A DNA stretch of 56,302 nt from an uncultured Alphaproteobacteria bacterium (GTDB taxonomy: Bacteria; Pseudomonadota; Alphaproteobacteria; Methylaequorales; Methylaequoraceae), in contig CACBON010000009.1 in NCBI GenBank assembly GCA_902540805.1, positions 1 to 56,302 of the forward strand. The letters are read 5' to 3'. Both the position numbers and the translations under genes were made by a program. Position 1 is the stretch's first letter. Each line of letters begins with the position of its first letter. Below are positions 24,106 to 33,226 of the stretch, one piece after another. Under the pieces are notes generated by a model. It was given only the letters and a program-made list of their open reading frames with translations. It had not been told where the DNA came from and did no database searches.

Positions 24106-25455
24106 CTAATTTATCATTAATAATTGTATGTCAGCTACGTTAGTGTTTGTACCATTTATTATTACAAGCGAATTTATTTTTTTCAATACCTGATATGAGT
24201 TATTATTTTCAAGTTCTTTATCTAGATTTATTTTTTTACTAACAATTAAATCTAAACTTTTATCATTTACAATTGCACCTGCAGCATTTGTTGGCCCGTC
24301 CCTGCCATCAGTGCCAGCGGATAATAAAGTGAATTTAAGATTAGAAAAGGACTTTCTTATGTTTTTTATAAAGTGCAAAGCAAATTCTTGATTTCTTCCG
24401 CCTTTTCCTTTTCCTTTGATTTTTACTGTACTTTCTCCACCTGATATTAAAATCATTGGTTTTTTATAATTTTTTTTTTTAAGATCTTGAATAAAGTTTT
24501 TTGCAATAATTTGAACGTCTCCTTCTAGATTATTTTTCCAGATTTTTGAATTAATATTTTTTTTTTTACATAGGGAGTCAATGCTTTTTAAGCATAAACT
24601 ATTACTCCCTATCAAAGTGTTTTCCACATTTAAAAAAACTTTGTTTGTTTTGTCAGGAGTTTCTAGACTTTTATCATATATCCCTAATTCAATATGCTCC
24701 TTTATGGATTCGTGCATATCATTCCATAATTTATATTTTCTCAGAATTCTTTTAGCGTCATTAAAAGAAGTTTCATCTGGAACTGTTGGTCCACTTGATA
24801 TCGAACTTAAATCATCTCCTATTACATCAGATAGAATAAAACTATGTACCTTTGCAGGAAATGACATTTTTAATAAATTACCTCCCTTAATTTTTGAAAG
24901 ATGTTTCCTCACAGTATTGATTTCTTTGATATCTGCACCTGAACTTAATAATTTACGATTTAAACTTACCTTCTGTGCAATTTTGATTTTTGCTGATGGG
25001 TAAGGTAATAATGCAGAACCTCCTCCAGATAAAAAAAATAGCACAAGATCTTTTTCAGAAAGCGAGTTAAGTTTGTTTTCTATGAAATACGAAGCGAGTA
25101 GACCATTTTTATTAGGAACAGGGTGCCCTGAAGAAAAACATTTAAAACCTTTTACCTTTTTAAAGTTTTCCTTGTTTACAACTATTACACCTTCAGATAC
25201 TTCGTTTTCAAAATCCTGAAGAAGAGATAGTGCGGTTTTCCCCATATCAACGGATGCTTTACCAACACAAATTGGAATAACACTATTTAAGTTATCATAA
25301 GTTTTTGAATATGCATTATTGCTTACAATAATTTTTGTTTTGTTGATTTTTATAAATTTCTTTAAAATATTTCTAGGTTGAACGTTTGATACACCATAAT
25401 TGAATAGATCCATTAACAAATTTTCAGAGCCATTCTTAACTCTAGATAAACTCAT
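24106..25455 (-). CDS. gckA: Glycerate 2-kinase (MOFRL family)
   Basis: A 449-residue kinase phosphorylating D-glycerate to 2-phosphoglycerate. Family features: GKASVDMGKTAL near residue 63, SSGHPVPNKNGL (about 108-119), FFLSGGGSALLPYPS (about 140-154), SDVIGDDLSSISSGPTVPD, GGESTVKIKGKGKGGRNQEF (the MOFRL domain start) and AGTDGRDGPTNAAGA. It is 6 bases after the hydroxypyruvate reductase and completes a serine-glyoxylate route to glycolysis. Confidence 0.92.
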   Translation of the reverse strand: MSLSRVKNGSENLLMDLFNYGVSNVQPRNILKKFIKINKTKIIVSNNAYSKTYDNLNSVIPICVGKASVDMGKTALSLLQDFENEVSEGVIVVNKENFKKVKGFKCFSSGHPVPNKNGLLASYFIENKLNSLSEKDLVLFFLSGGGSALLPYPSAKIKIAQKVSLNRKLLSSGADIKEINTVRKHLSKIKGGNLLKMSFPAKVHSFILSDVIGDDLSSISSGPTVPDETSFNDAKRILRKYKLWNDMHESIKEHIELGIYDKSLETPDKTNKVFLNVENTLIGSNSLCLKSIDSLCKKKNINSKIWKNNLEGDVQIIAKNFIQDLKKKNYKKPMILISGGESTVKIKGKGKGGRNQEFALHFIKNIRKSFSNLKFTLLSAGTDGRDGPTNAAGAIVNDKSLDLIVSKKINLDKELENNNSYQVLKKINSLVIINGTNTNVADIQLLMIN

Positions 25456-25461
25456 TATTTA

Positions 25462-26436
25462 CTATACCACTCTATCCAAGGGTTCTTTGCCATCAAAAAA
25501 ATCTCGAATATTTGAAAATACTCTCATACCCATTGCTTCTCTTGTTTCTTCGGTAGCGCTTCCAAGATGTGGTAGTAAAAAAGCATTTTTAAACTCTAAA
25601 AGCTTTGGGTTGACATTTGGTTCACCTTCAAAGACATCCAGACCTGCTCCCTTGATCAAACCGGTTTCTAATGCTTGAACCAAATCCTTTTCAACAACAA
25701 CGTCACCCCTTGCTGTATTAATTAGATAGCTCGATTTTTTCATTTTTGTGAAGTTGTTAATATTCATCAGTCCCTTTGTCTCAACAGTTGATGGGCAATG
25801 TAAAGAAACAAAATCTGAGTCTTTTAACAGATCGTCAATTGTTTTGCAGTTCAATGCATTAAATTTACTGATGATGTCATTGTTATTAAAATAGGGATCA
25901 AAAAAAAGTATTTTCATATTAAAACCGAAGTGTGCTTTGTATGCAACTGCTTGAGCAATTCGTCCCATTCCTATTAGACCAAGGGTTTTACCTGTTACTT
26001 TTGTTCCCATCATATGAGTAGGTCGCCAGCCTGACCACTCTTTTTTTCTCACATGAAATTCTCCTTCTGAGGCTCTTCTCGAAACTCCAAGAAGAAGAAG
26101 CATTGCAATATCAGCTGTGCAATCAGTCAACACCTCCGGGGTATTTGTAACAACAACCCCATTATTTTTTGCGGACTCAATGTCGATGTTGTTGAAACCT
26201 ACACCAAAGTTTCCAATTATTTTTGCTTTTCTGTTGCTTGATGAAATGACTTTATTTGAAATACTGTCGGTTACTGTTGGAAGAACGGCATCATAGTTAT
26301 TCATAGCTTCACATAACTGATCCTCTGTCATTGGAATGTCACTCTTATTAAGAGTGACATCAAAACTCTCATCTAGCTTTTTTTCTACGGTACTAGGCCA
26401 CTTCCTTGTTACTAATACTTTGAACTTTTGCGTCAT
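25462..26436 (-). CDS. D-2-hydroxyacid dehydrogenase (hydroxypyruvate/glyoxylate reductase)
   Basis: A 324-residue NAD(P)H-dependent reductase, most likely hydroxypyruvate to D-glycerate. The nucleotide site is GLIGMGRIAQAVA (about 152-164); catalytic Arg is in LINTARGDVVVE and the catalytic His in LLPHLGSATEETREAMG near the end. The start MTQKFKVLVTRKWP fits the family, so its 44-base overlap with the upstream aminotransferase gene is genuine. Substrate choice between glyoxylate and hydroxypyruvate is inferred from neighbours. Confidence 0.9.
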   Translation of the reverse strand: MTQKFKVLVTRKWPSTVEKKLDESFDVTLNKSDIPMTEDQLCEAMNNYDAVLPTVTDSISNKVISSSNRKAKIIGNFGVGFNNIDIESAKNNGVVVTNTPEVLTDCTADIAMLLLLGVSRRASEGEFHVRKKEWSGWRPTHMMGTKVTGKTLGLIGMGRIAQAVAYKAHFGFNMKILFFDPYFNNNDIISKFNALNCKTIDDLLKDSDFVSLHCPSTVETKGLMNINNFTKMKKSSYLINTARGDVVVEKDLVQALETGLIKGAGLDVFEGEPNVNPKLLEFKNAFLLPHLGSATEETREAMGMRVFSNIRDFFDGKEPLDRVV

Positions 26437-27619
26437 TTTCTAAAGCCTTTCTCCAATATTCAGAAGCAGCAGCAATACCACTTCCAGGTTTTACATTAAT
26501 ACCTGAATCAATCATTGCCATTTCAGCACCATTAATAAAGGCTGAAGCTTGAAGTTCGTTTAAATCACCAAGATGGCCTATTCTGAAAACCTTGCCAGCT
26601 ACTTCTGTAAGTCCAGCACCAAGTGAAAGATGATATTTATTAAAGGCTGTTGAGAGCACTTGTTTTGCATCTTTATCTTCTGGAACTACTATTGCTGATA
26701 CAGTATCGGAGTACCAATATGGATCTTTGGCACATAGTTTTAGTTCCCAACCTTCAAGGATAGCTTTTCTTACTCCTTCAGCAATTCTGTGATGTCTCTT
26801 GAATACGTTTTCAAGACCTTCTTCAAAAATCATGTTACATGACTCCTGTAAAGCTCTCAACATTGGTATTTGAGGAGTGTAAGGGAAATACCCATCTTTA
26901 TTAGTTGCAATCTGATCTTCCCAAGAATAGTAGCATCTTTTAAGTTCAGCTTTTTTATGAGCTTCGAGAGCTTTTGGACTTACACACATTATTGCCATTC
27001 CAGAAGGTAACATAAAACCCTTTTGTGAGCCTGAGATAGCGCAATCTACTTTCCACTCATCCATTCTAAAGTCAATAGATGCAATTGAACTAACACCATC
27101 AACAAACAAAAGTGCAGGGTGATTTGCTGCATCCATAGCCTTTCTTATATCTTCAACATTTGATGTGACCCCTGTAGCAGTTTCATTCTGTGTAACACAA
27201 ACAACTTTAATTTTGTGTTCGGTATCGTTTTTAAGAGTCTTTTCCACTTCTTCAGGTGGTGTTCCTGTTCCCCATTCTCTCTCTACAACTTCAGTATCTA
27301 ACCCAAGTCTTTTGAACATATCTGCCCATAAGTGACTAAATTGTCCATATCTATAAATTAGAACTTTTTCATTTGGTGACATGGTATTTATGATTGCGGA
27401 TTCCCATGCTCCCGTTCCTGATCCGGGGAATAGAAAAACTGTACCATTCTCGGATTTGAAAACTTTTTTTACATCTTTATATAAGGGAATTGTTAGGTTT
27501 GGAATTTCTGGGTTTCTTTGATCTTCTGATGATATATGCATAGCATTTAAAATTCTTTCAGGTATGTTTGTAGGACCTGGGATTGCTATGTGGAATCTAC
27601 CTGGATGTGTTCTTGACAT
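26393..27619 (-). CDS. sgaA: Serine-glyoxylate aminotransferase
   Basis: A 408-residue PLP enzyme (class V) that converts serine plus glyoxylate to hydroxypyruvate plus glycine. PGPTNIPERIL opens the fold, FLFPGSGTGAWESAI positions the cofactor and SGSQKGFMLPSG contains the Schiff-base Lys. The start ATG 27619 has AGGAGG 6 bases upstream, one of the best ribosome sites in the window, implying high expression. It heads the sgaA-reductase-gckA-bpt operon; the upstream gap of 72 bases is too short for a glycine riboswitch. Confidence 0.92.
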   Translation of the reverse strand: MSRTHPGRFHIAIPGPTNIPERILNAMHISSEDQRNPEIPNLTIPLYKDVKKVFKSENGTVFLFPGSGTGAWESAIINTMSPNEKVLIYRYGQFSHLWADMFKRLGLDTEVVEREWGTGTPPEEVEKTLKNDTEHKIKVVCVTQNETATGVTSNVEDIRKAMDAANHPALLFVDGVSSIASIDFRMDEWKVDCAISGSQKGFMLPSGMAIMCVSPKALEAHKKAELKRCYYSWEDQIATNKDGYFPYTPQIPMLRALQESCNMIFEEGLENVFKRHHRIAEGVRKAILEGWELKLCAKDPYWYSDTVSAIVVPEDKDAKQVLSTAFNKYHLSLGAGLTEVAGKVFRIGHLGDLNELQASAFINGAEMAMIDSGINVKPGSGIAAASEYWRKALENDAKVQSISNKEVA

Positions 27620-27691
27620 TATAACCTCCTAATTTATGTTATCTTTTTTTTAATCTTATAATTTTTAAAAATCAAGTTCATTATGATTTAA

Positions 27692-28693
27692 TTATTTTAA
27701 CCACTGTGCAACTTCTTTCGAAAAATATGAAAAAATTAAGTCTGCTCCAGCTCTTTTAATGCACGAAAGACTCTCCAATACGCAAGGTCTGTAATCAATA
27801 AATTTATCATCAGAAGCATTCTTAATCATAACATATTCTCCACTTACTTGATAGGCAGCCACAGGTATCAAACAATTTTTTTTGATTTCATTAATAATAT
27901 CTAAATAATAGCCCGCTGGTTTAACCATTACAATATCCGCTCCTTCTTCAATATCTTCTAGTGATTCTTTTACTGCTTCTCTAGAATTTCTGTAATCAAT
28001 TTGATAGGAATCTTTTTTTGAATCTCCAAGATTTTCTCTACTTCCTAATGCGTCTCTAAAAGGGGAATAGAAGTTAGAGCAAAACTTTGAGCTATATGAA
28101 AGAATATTAACATTGGAAAATTTATTTGTTTCTAAGTTTTCTCTTATAATTTTAATTCTCCCATCCATCATATCACTTGGAGCAATGATTTTACAGCCAG
28201 ATGATGCGAGGTTTAAAGACATCTTAACCAAAATTTGAACTGTGATATCATTATCTATTTCTCCATTAGAGTTTATTATGCCGTCGTGACCACTGGCCGT
28301 ATATGGATCTAAAGCTACATCACAGATGATCATCAGATCTGGAAATTCTTTCAACACTTTTTTCAAAGCTCTAGATATCAAGTTATTTTCATTAAAGCTT
28401 TCGTTTGCATCATCTGTTTTTTTTTCAACTTCAATCTTTGGAAATAAAGCCACTGATTTTATACCTAATTTGACGACTTCATCTAACTCTTTAAGTAATT
28501 CATTTATCGAAAATCTTTTAAATCCAAATTTATTTTTTGATTCCATTTTATCAGAATCTTCACGAATAAAGTAAGGCATGACTAAATCGTCGGTCTTAAG
28601 AAGTGTTTCTGCTACAAGATCTCTTAAGTTGCTTGAGCTTCTGAGTCTTCTTCCCCTATGAAAGGGAAAACCTCTGCTATTGAATTTCTTCAT
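27692..28693 (-). CDS. hemB: Delta-aminolevulinic acid dehydratase (porphobilinogen synthase)
   Basis: A 333-residue enzyme joining two 5-aminolevulinates in haem synthesis. Active-site lysine lies in MVKPAGYYLD, with YQVSGEYVMI downstream. The metal-site region reads CDVALDPYTASGHDG, with Asp in place of the three zinc cysteines, so it is a magnesium-type enzyme as in many alphaproteobacteria. Its start codon abuts the stop of the sulfhydrylase gene, so the two are transcribed together. Confidence 0.95.
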   Translation of the reverse strand: MKKFNSRGFPFHRGRRLRSSSNLRDLVAETLLKTDDLVMPYFIREDSDKMESKNKFGFKRFSINELLKELDEVVKLGIKSVALFPKIEVEKKTDDANESFNENNLISRALKKVLKEFPDLMIICDVALDPYTASGHDGIINSNGEIDNDITVQILVKMSLNLASSGCKIIAPSDMMDGRIKIIRENLETNKFSNVNILSYSSKFCSNFYSPFRDALGSRENLGDSKKDSYQIDYRNSREAVKESLEDIEEGADIVMVKPAGYYLDIINEIKKNCLIPVAAYQVSGEYVMIKNASDDKFIDYRPCVLESLSCIKRAGADLIFSYFSKEVAQWLK

Positions 28694-29971
28694 TCAGGCT
28701 TTATTTAATGCCTGATCTAAATCCTCAATAATATCATCAATGTGCTCAATTCCGATTGATAATCGTACATAACCTGGTGTAACACCAGATGATAATTTTT
28801 CATCATCTGATAATTGAGAGTGTGTAGTTGATGCAGGGTGGATAGCAAGTGATCTTGCGTCTCCAATATTGGCAACATGATAGAGAAGTTTCAAATTATC
28901 TATGAATTTCTTTCCAGCATCTTCTCCATCTTTTAATTCGAAGCCTAGTAAAGATCCAAAGCCGCCTGACATATAGCTTTCTGCTCTATCTTTATGGATT
29001 CCAGACATGAGTTTGGGGTATATAACTTTTTCAACCTTACTATGACCATTTAGGTACTCTGCTACTTTTTCGGCGTTTTCACAATGCCGTTGCATTCTTA
29101 AAGGTAATGTTTCTAAACCTTGAATAAAAGTAAAAGCATTAAATGGACTCATTGCTGAGCCATAGTCTCTTAGAAGAATAACCCTCGCTCTTAAAATATA
29201 AGCAATTGGACCTAGAGGTTTTGCAGCTTCAGACCAAACAGCACCATGATAACTTGGATCAGGTTTGTTAAGCATTGGAAATCTATCGCCCGCAGCTTCC
29301 CAATCAAAGTTTCCGCCATCAACTATCAGCCCTCCAATAGATAGACCGTGTCCACCAATATATTTAGTTGTAGAGTAGACTACAATATTTGCTCCATGGC
29401 TTAAAGGTTTGCATATGTATGGTGCAGCAGTATTATCCATTATCAAAGGAACATTGTGTTTTTTTCCAATTTTTGAAACTTCATTAATAGGAAAAACATT
29501 GAGTTTGGGGTTGGGCAAGGTCTCTGCATAAATGCATCTTGTTTTGTCGTCAATAGCATTTTCAAACTGCTCGGGTTTTGCAGGGTCAATGAATCTGCAT
29601 TCTATTCCCATTTCTTTTAGTGTATTAGAAAACAGATTCCATGTTCCTCCATATAGATCTGTAGAGCTAACGAAATTATCTCCCGAATGACAGATATTTT
29701 GAATTGAAAATGCTGAAGCAGCTTGGCCTGAGCTAACTGCCATGGCAGCCACCCCGCCATCAAGTTTTGACATTCGTTCTTCTAAGACAGCGCATGTAGG
29801 ATTCATTATCCTAGTGTATATATTTCCAAGTTCCTGAAGTGAAAATAATTTAGCGGCGTGTTCTGTATTATTAAATTGATAAGATGTGGTTTGGTAGATA
29901 GGAACGGCGACAGATGTGGTTGATTCGTCTCTACGATGACCTGTGTGTAAAACTATTGTTTCTTCTTTCAT
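28694..29971 (-). CDS. metY: O-acetylhomoserine/O-acetylserine sulfhydrylase
   Basis: A 425-residue PLP enzyme of the Cys/Met metabolism family; length and segments such as ETLPNPKLNVFPI and the long C-terminus (GFELKDGEDAGKKF, HPASTTHSQLS) favour the MetY/O-acetylhomoserine group, which makes homocysteine by direct sulfhydrylation. The cofactor Lys is in YSTTKYIGGHG. It diverges from bioF across 39 bases. That gap is too short to hold a SAM riboswitch. The homoserine precursor pathway gene hom lies at 52.7 kb. Confidence 0.9.
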   Translation of the reverse strand: MKEETIVLHTGHRRDESTTSVAVPIYQTTSYQFNNTEHAAKLFSLQELGNIYTRIMNPTCAVLEERMSKLDGGVAAMAVSSGQAASAFSIQNICHSGDNFVSSTDLYGGTWNLFSNTLKEMGIECRFIDPAKPEQFENAIDDKTRCIYAETLPNPKLNVFPINEVSKIGKKHNVPLIMDNTAAPYICKPLSHGANIVVYSTTKYIGGHGLSIGGLIVDGGNFDWEAAGDRFPMLNKPDPSYHGAVWSEAAKPLGPIAYILRARVILLRDYGSAMSPFNAFTFIQGLETLPLRMQRHCENAEKVAEYLNGHSKVEKVIYPKLMSGIHKDRAESYMSGGFGSLLGFELKDGEDAGKKFIDNLKLLYHVANIGDARSLAIHPASTTHSQLSDDEKLSSGVTPGYVRLSIGIEHIDDIIEDLDQALNKA

Positions 29972-30010
29972 TTATTTATTTCATAAAATTAATATATTAT
30001 ATAAGAAGCT

Positions 30011-31180
30011 GTGAATAAAATAACATTAAATAAAAAAAATCCAACCAGAAAACTAGAAATTTTTGATTACTCAGCAAAACTTTCAAAAAGAAATAAAGAT
30101 TTGGTCAAATATAATGGAAAAACATTAATAAATTTCGCTAGCAACGATTATCTTGGATTTTCTAAAAATAAAGAAATTTCTAATGAATCGATTTCTTGGA
30201 TAAAAAAATATGGATCTAGTTTGTCTTCATCTCGTTTGGTTACGGGTAATTTAGATAAGATAGAAATGATTGAGAAACTAATTAGTAAAAATATTAAACA
30301 CGAAAACTCTATAATAATTGGAAATGGATTTTTATTAAATTCAACACTTATTCCCTGTTTAACTGGAAATTCTCTAGGCACAAGAAATAAATGCATTATT
30401 TTTTCTGATAAACTTAATCATGCAAGTATAAATTATGGATGTTTGATTTCCAGACAAAAGTGTTTTAGATACAATCATCTTGATTTGAATCACCTTGAAA
30501 GTCAGTTAAAAAAAACACCAAGCAAAATCAAAAAAATGATTATCTCTGAAACACTCTTCAGCATGGATGGGGACCTTGCTGATTTAAATGGGTTAAGATA
30601 TCTTTCACAAAAATATGCTTGCATACTTTATCTTGATGAAGCTCATTCGTTTGGTTTATACGGTAAGAATGGGTATGGGTTTGCCTCAGATGGAAATAAA
30701 AATACAAATGAAATTATTGTAGGTACCTTTAGTAAAGCTATAGGAAGTTATGGATCGTTTGTTTCATGCTCAAGGGATTTTTATAAAAAAATTGTTAATT
30801 CTTGCGGAGGATTAATCTACTCAACTGCTTTACCACCCTCGATTCTAGGCGCAATATCAGCTTCATTGAAAAAAATAACAAAAGCGTCAAAATTAAGGAA
30901 AAAAATTAAAAGTAATTCTGAGTTTCTTTTAGAAAAATTAAAAAGATTAAACTTTGATACTGCAAAGTCTAATTCACATATAATTCCTTTGATTTTAAGA
31001 GATCGTTCAAAGTGTGAAAGTCTAAAAAAATATCTTTTTGATCACGGATATTTTGTAAAAGAGATAAGTCCCCCAACAGTACCTTCTGGTTATGATAGAA
31101 TAAGATTATCTTTAACTGCAAGTATGAGTAAGGTCATTATAAAAAATTTTATAAAACATATTTCAAACTTTAAACACTAA
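30011..31180 (+). CDS. bioF: 8-amino-7-oxononanoate synthase
   Basis: A 389-residue PLP enzyme joining pimeloyl-thioester and alanine. FASNDYLGFSKNKE (near 41-54), GSSLSSSRLVTGN, LYLDEAHSFGLYGKNGYGF and the cofactor Lys in GTFSKAIGSYGSF are diagnostic. The start is GTG 30011. It leads the operon bioF-esterase-bioC-bioD-bioA, in which every junction is a base-level overlap or ATGA. bioB is missing from this locus. Confidence 0.94.
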   Translation: MNKITLNKKNPTRKLEIFDYSAKLSKRNKDLVKYNGKTLINFASNDYLGFSKNKEISNESISWIKKYGSSLSSSRLVTGNLDKIEMIEKLISKNIKHENSIIIGNGFLLNSTLIPCLTGNSLGTRNKCIIFSDKLNHASINYGCLISRQKCFRYNHLDLNHLESQLKKTPSKIKKMIISETLFSMDGDLADLNGLRYLSQKYACILYLDEAHSFGLYGKNGYGFASDGNKNTNEIIVGTFSKAIGSYGSFVSCSRDFYKKIVNSCGGLIYSTALPPSILGAISASLKKITKASKLRKKIKSNSEFLLEKLKRLNFDTAKSNSHIIPLILRDRSKCESLKKYLFDHGYFVKEISPPTVPSGYDRIRLSLTASMSKVIIKNFIKHISNFKH

Positions 31181-31839
31181 TGAAATTTAATTTTTATTTT
31201 ATTCATGGTTGGGGTTTTGACAAAACTTTTTGGAACTCAGTAAAAAAGAAAATTGAATCTCTTGATGTTTGTGAAAATTCAGAATCGTTAGATCTTAAAT
31301 TCTTCTCAAAAACAGAACAATCAAAACTTTTTTTTAAAAGTGATAACAATATTTTCATAGTTCACTCTTATGGTCTTAATTGGTTTTTAAAAAATGACAT
31401 TCCATGTAGATTATTATTCAACTTTTTTGGTGCACCAGATTTTGTCAATTATCAAAAAAAGCCAAATCTAACTTATAAAAAAATTGCTTACATGCATAAA
31501 CAATTGTTAGAAAATCCTGTCAAAGTTCTTAAAAACTTCTACGAAACATGTAATGTTGAATATTCTTTTCACAAAGTTATTAATATTGAAACGCTAAGAA
31601 ATGCATTAATAGAACTCCAACGTGAAAATTTTTCCTTAAAATTTAATAAGTTAAATTTTCCTATTCACACATTTTATTCAACAAATGACAAAGTTTTAAA
31701 CATCAATAAAAAAAGTATAGATTTTTTAGATAATGATAATCACGATATAAGCTTTTTAAATGAATATGATCATGGATTTCCAAAGACGAATCCTGAGATA
31801 TGTTTTGAATTAATTTATAAAGTTCTTGAGAAAATATAG
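31180..31839 (+). CDS. Alpha/beta-hydrolase in biotin operon, probable pimeloyl-ACP methyl ester esterase
   Basis: A 219-residue alpha/beta-hydrolase. The oxyanion motif HGWG is at residues 9-12 (BioH has the same). The nucleophile elbow reads VHSYG with Ser63, an incomplete GxSxG because Val replaces the first Gly. A late Asp (TNDK) and a His (YDHGFP) complete a plausible triad. Placement between bioF and bioC, with start and stop overlaps, implies it ends BioC/fatty-acid-synthase pimeloyl elongation by freeing the methyl ester, as BioH, BioG and similar non-homologous esterases do. It does not match BioG, and is a divergent BioH-like form. Confidence 0.65.
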   Translation: MKFNFYFIHGWGFDKTFWNSVKKKIESLDVCENSESLDLKFFSKTEQSKLFFKSDNNIFIVHSYGLNWFLKNDIPCRLLFNFFGAPDFVNYQKKPNLTYKKIAYMHKQLLENPVKVLKNFYETCNVEYSFHKVINIETLRNALIELQRENFSLKFNKLNFPIHTFYSTNDKVLNINKKSIDFLDNDNHDISFLNEYDHGFPKTNPEICFELIYKVLEKI

Positions 31840-32585
31840 TGGATACATTCAAAAAAAAAGTAAAAAATTCATTTGATGAAGGAGCTGATTGTTATGACAA
31901 ACATTCCAGCATACAAAAAGAAATATCAAAAAATCTATTAGATTTATTTTTTAATGAACTTAAACAAAATAAAGAAGAATTTTCTTTATTAGAACTTGGT
32001 TGTGGAACAGGATTTTGTAGTAAAAAAATATCTGAAAATTTAAGTTTAAGCAGAATTCACTTATTAGATATTTCTAATAATATGATTAAAAAATCAAAAA
32101 TAAGATTTAAGAATCACAATGTTTTTTTTTTTAAAAATGACTTTGATTTTTTTGATAATTTTGAAAATTATAATTTAATTGTGTCAAATATGTCACTTCA
32201 TTGGTCAAAAGATTTTTTAAAGCTTATTAAAAAAATACTAAATTCAATTAAAAAAAAATCTATTGTGCTCATTTCTTTTCCCAACTCAAGAAGTTTTAGT
32301 AGTTTAAAAACTAAACATCATAAATTAATTAATGATTTTCCAAATGAGAAAAAAATGGAAGAACTTTTAAATAATAAAAAATTTAATTTCACAATGAAAA
32401 GAATGATCCATGAGCTAGAATATAAAAATATAATGTTTTTCTTTAAAAGTTTAAAAAAAATAGGGGCTAATGTGAGTAACAATGTATTCAATATCCAAGA
32501 TCTTTATAGTATGAGAAGAGATAAAGGCAAAGTTAGAGTTAACTTTGATATTAGTTATTTTTTTATAAGGAAAATTAGAGACTAA
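31839..32585 (+). CDS. bioC: Malonyl-ACP O-methyltransferase
   Basis: A 248-residue SAM-dependent methyltransferase that methylates malonyl-ACP and lets it enter fatty-acid synthesis. The N-terminal pattern VKNSFDEGADCYDKHSSIQ, the SAM-binding LLELGCGTGFCS (about 50-61) and LVVSNMSLHW-like LIVSNMSLHWSKD match BioC. It starts at a GTG sharing a base with the previous stop codon (TAGTG). The C-terminal half is Lys-rich and divergent. Position between the esterase and bioD supports the call. Confidence 0.9.
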   Translation: MDTFKKKVKNSFDEGADCYDKHSSIQKEISKNLLDLFFNELKQNKEEFSLLELGCGTGFCSKKISENLSLSRIHLLDISNNMIKKSKIRFKNHNVFFFKNDFDFFDNFENYNLIVSNMSLHWSKDFLKLIKKILNSIKKKSIVLISFPNSRSFSSLKTKHHKLINDFPNEKKMEELLNNKKFNFTMKRMIHELEYKNIMFFFKSLKKIGANVSNNVFNIQDLYSMRRDKGKVRVNFDISYFFIRKIRD

Positions 32586-33226
32586 TGCTGAAAGGATATT
32601 TTATTTCTGGAACCGATACAGGGGTTGGTAAAACTTTAGTAGCTTCAATTTTAGTAAATAAATTTGATGCAGTATATTATAAGCCTATTCAATGTGGTGT
32701 TGATAAATTTGGTTATAGAGATTCAGATATAATTACAAAAAATTGTAATAGAAAAACAATACTTCCAGAAACTTATTTTTTTGAAAAAGGATTAAGCCCT
32801 AATATCGCCGCTGACTTCGAGAAAAAAAAAATTAGAATGGTTAAATTTAAAAATGTTTTGAATGAAAAGCTTAAAAAAAAAATTTTTATTGAAGGCGCTG
32901 GTGGATTAAACGTGCCATTGAATGATAAAATGCTCATGATCGATTTAATAAAATTTTTTAATTTTCCAGTTATCTTAGTTAGTAGGTCGCAATTGGGAAC
33001 AATAAACCACACACTCTTGTCGATAAATCTTTTAAAACAAAAAAAAATAAAATTATGCGGAATTGTTTTTGTTGGAGATAACGAACCTGAAACCTTCAAG
33101 ACTATTTCAAAGTTTGGAAAAACAATTTATGGCAAAAAAATTAATATAATTGCCAAGATACCATTTAAATCAGTTATTAATAAAAAATCAGTTGAAGATA
33201 TGAAAACTTTGTTTGGGGTTATATGA
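32585..33226 (+). CDS. bioD: Dethiobiotin synthetase
   Basis: A 213-residue ATP-dependent ligase closing the ureido ring. The P-loop SGTDTGVGKT (about 8-17), YYKPIQCG with the catalytic Lys, and EGAGGLNVPL are standard. Its ATG overlaps the bioC stop by one base, and it overlaps bioA by 4 bases. Confidence 0.94.
   Translation: MLKGYFISGTDTGVGKTLVASILVNKFDAVYYKPIQCGVDKFGYRDSDIITKNCNRKTILPETYFFEKGLSPNIAADFEKKKIRMVKFKNVLNEKLKKKIFIEGAGGLNVPLNDKMLMIDLIKFFNFPVILVSRSQLGTINHTLLSINLLKQKKIKLCGIVFVGDNEPETFKTISKFGKTIYGKKINIIAKIPFKSVINKKSVEDMKTLFGVI

Noticed and set aside
27620-27691. Possible glycine riboswitch before sgaA
   Set aside because: The 72-base gap is AT-rich with only a strong ribosome site; no conserved glycine-aptamer core.
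29972-30010. Possible SAM riboswitch or BioR/BirA operator between metY and bioF
   Set aside because: The gap is only 39 bases, too short for a riboswitch; a TTATATAA stretch is present but does not match the BioR consensus closely and AT-rich look-alikes are common.
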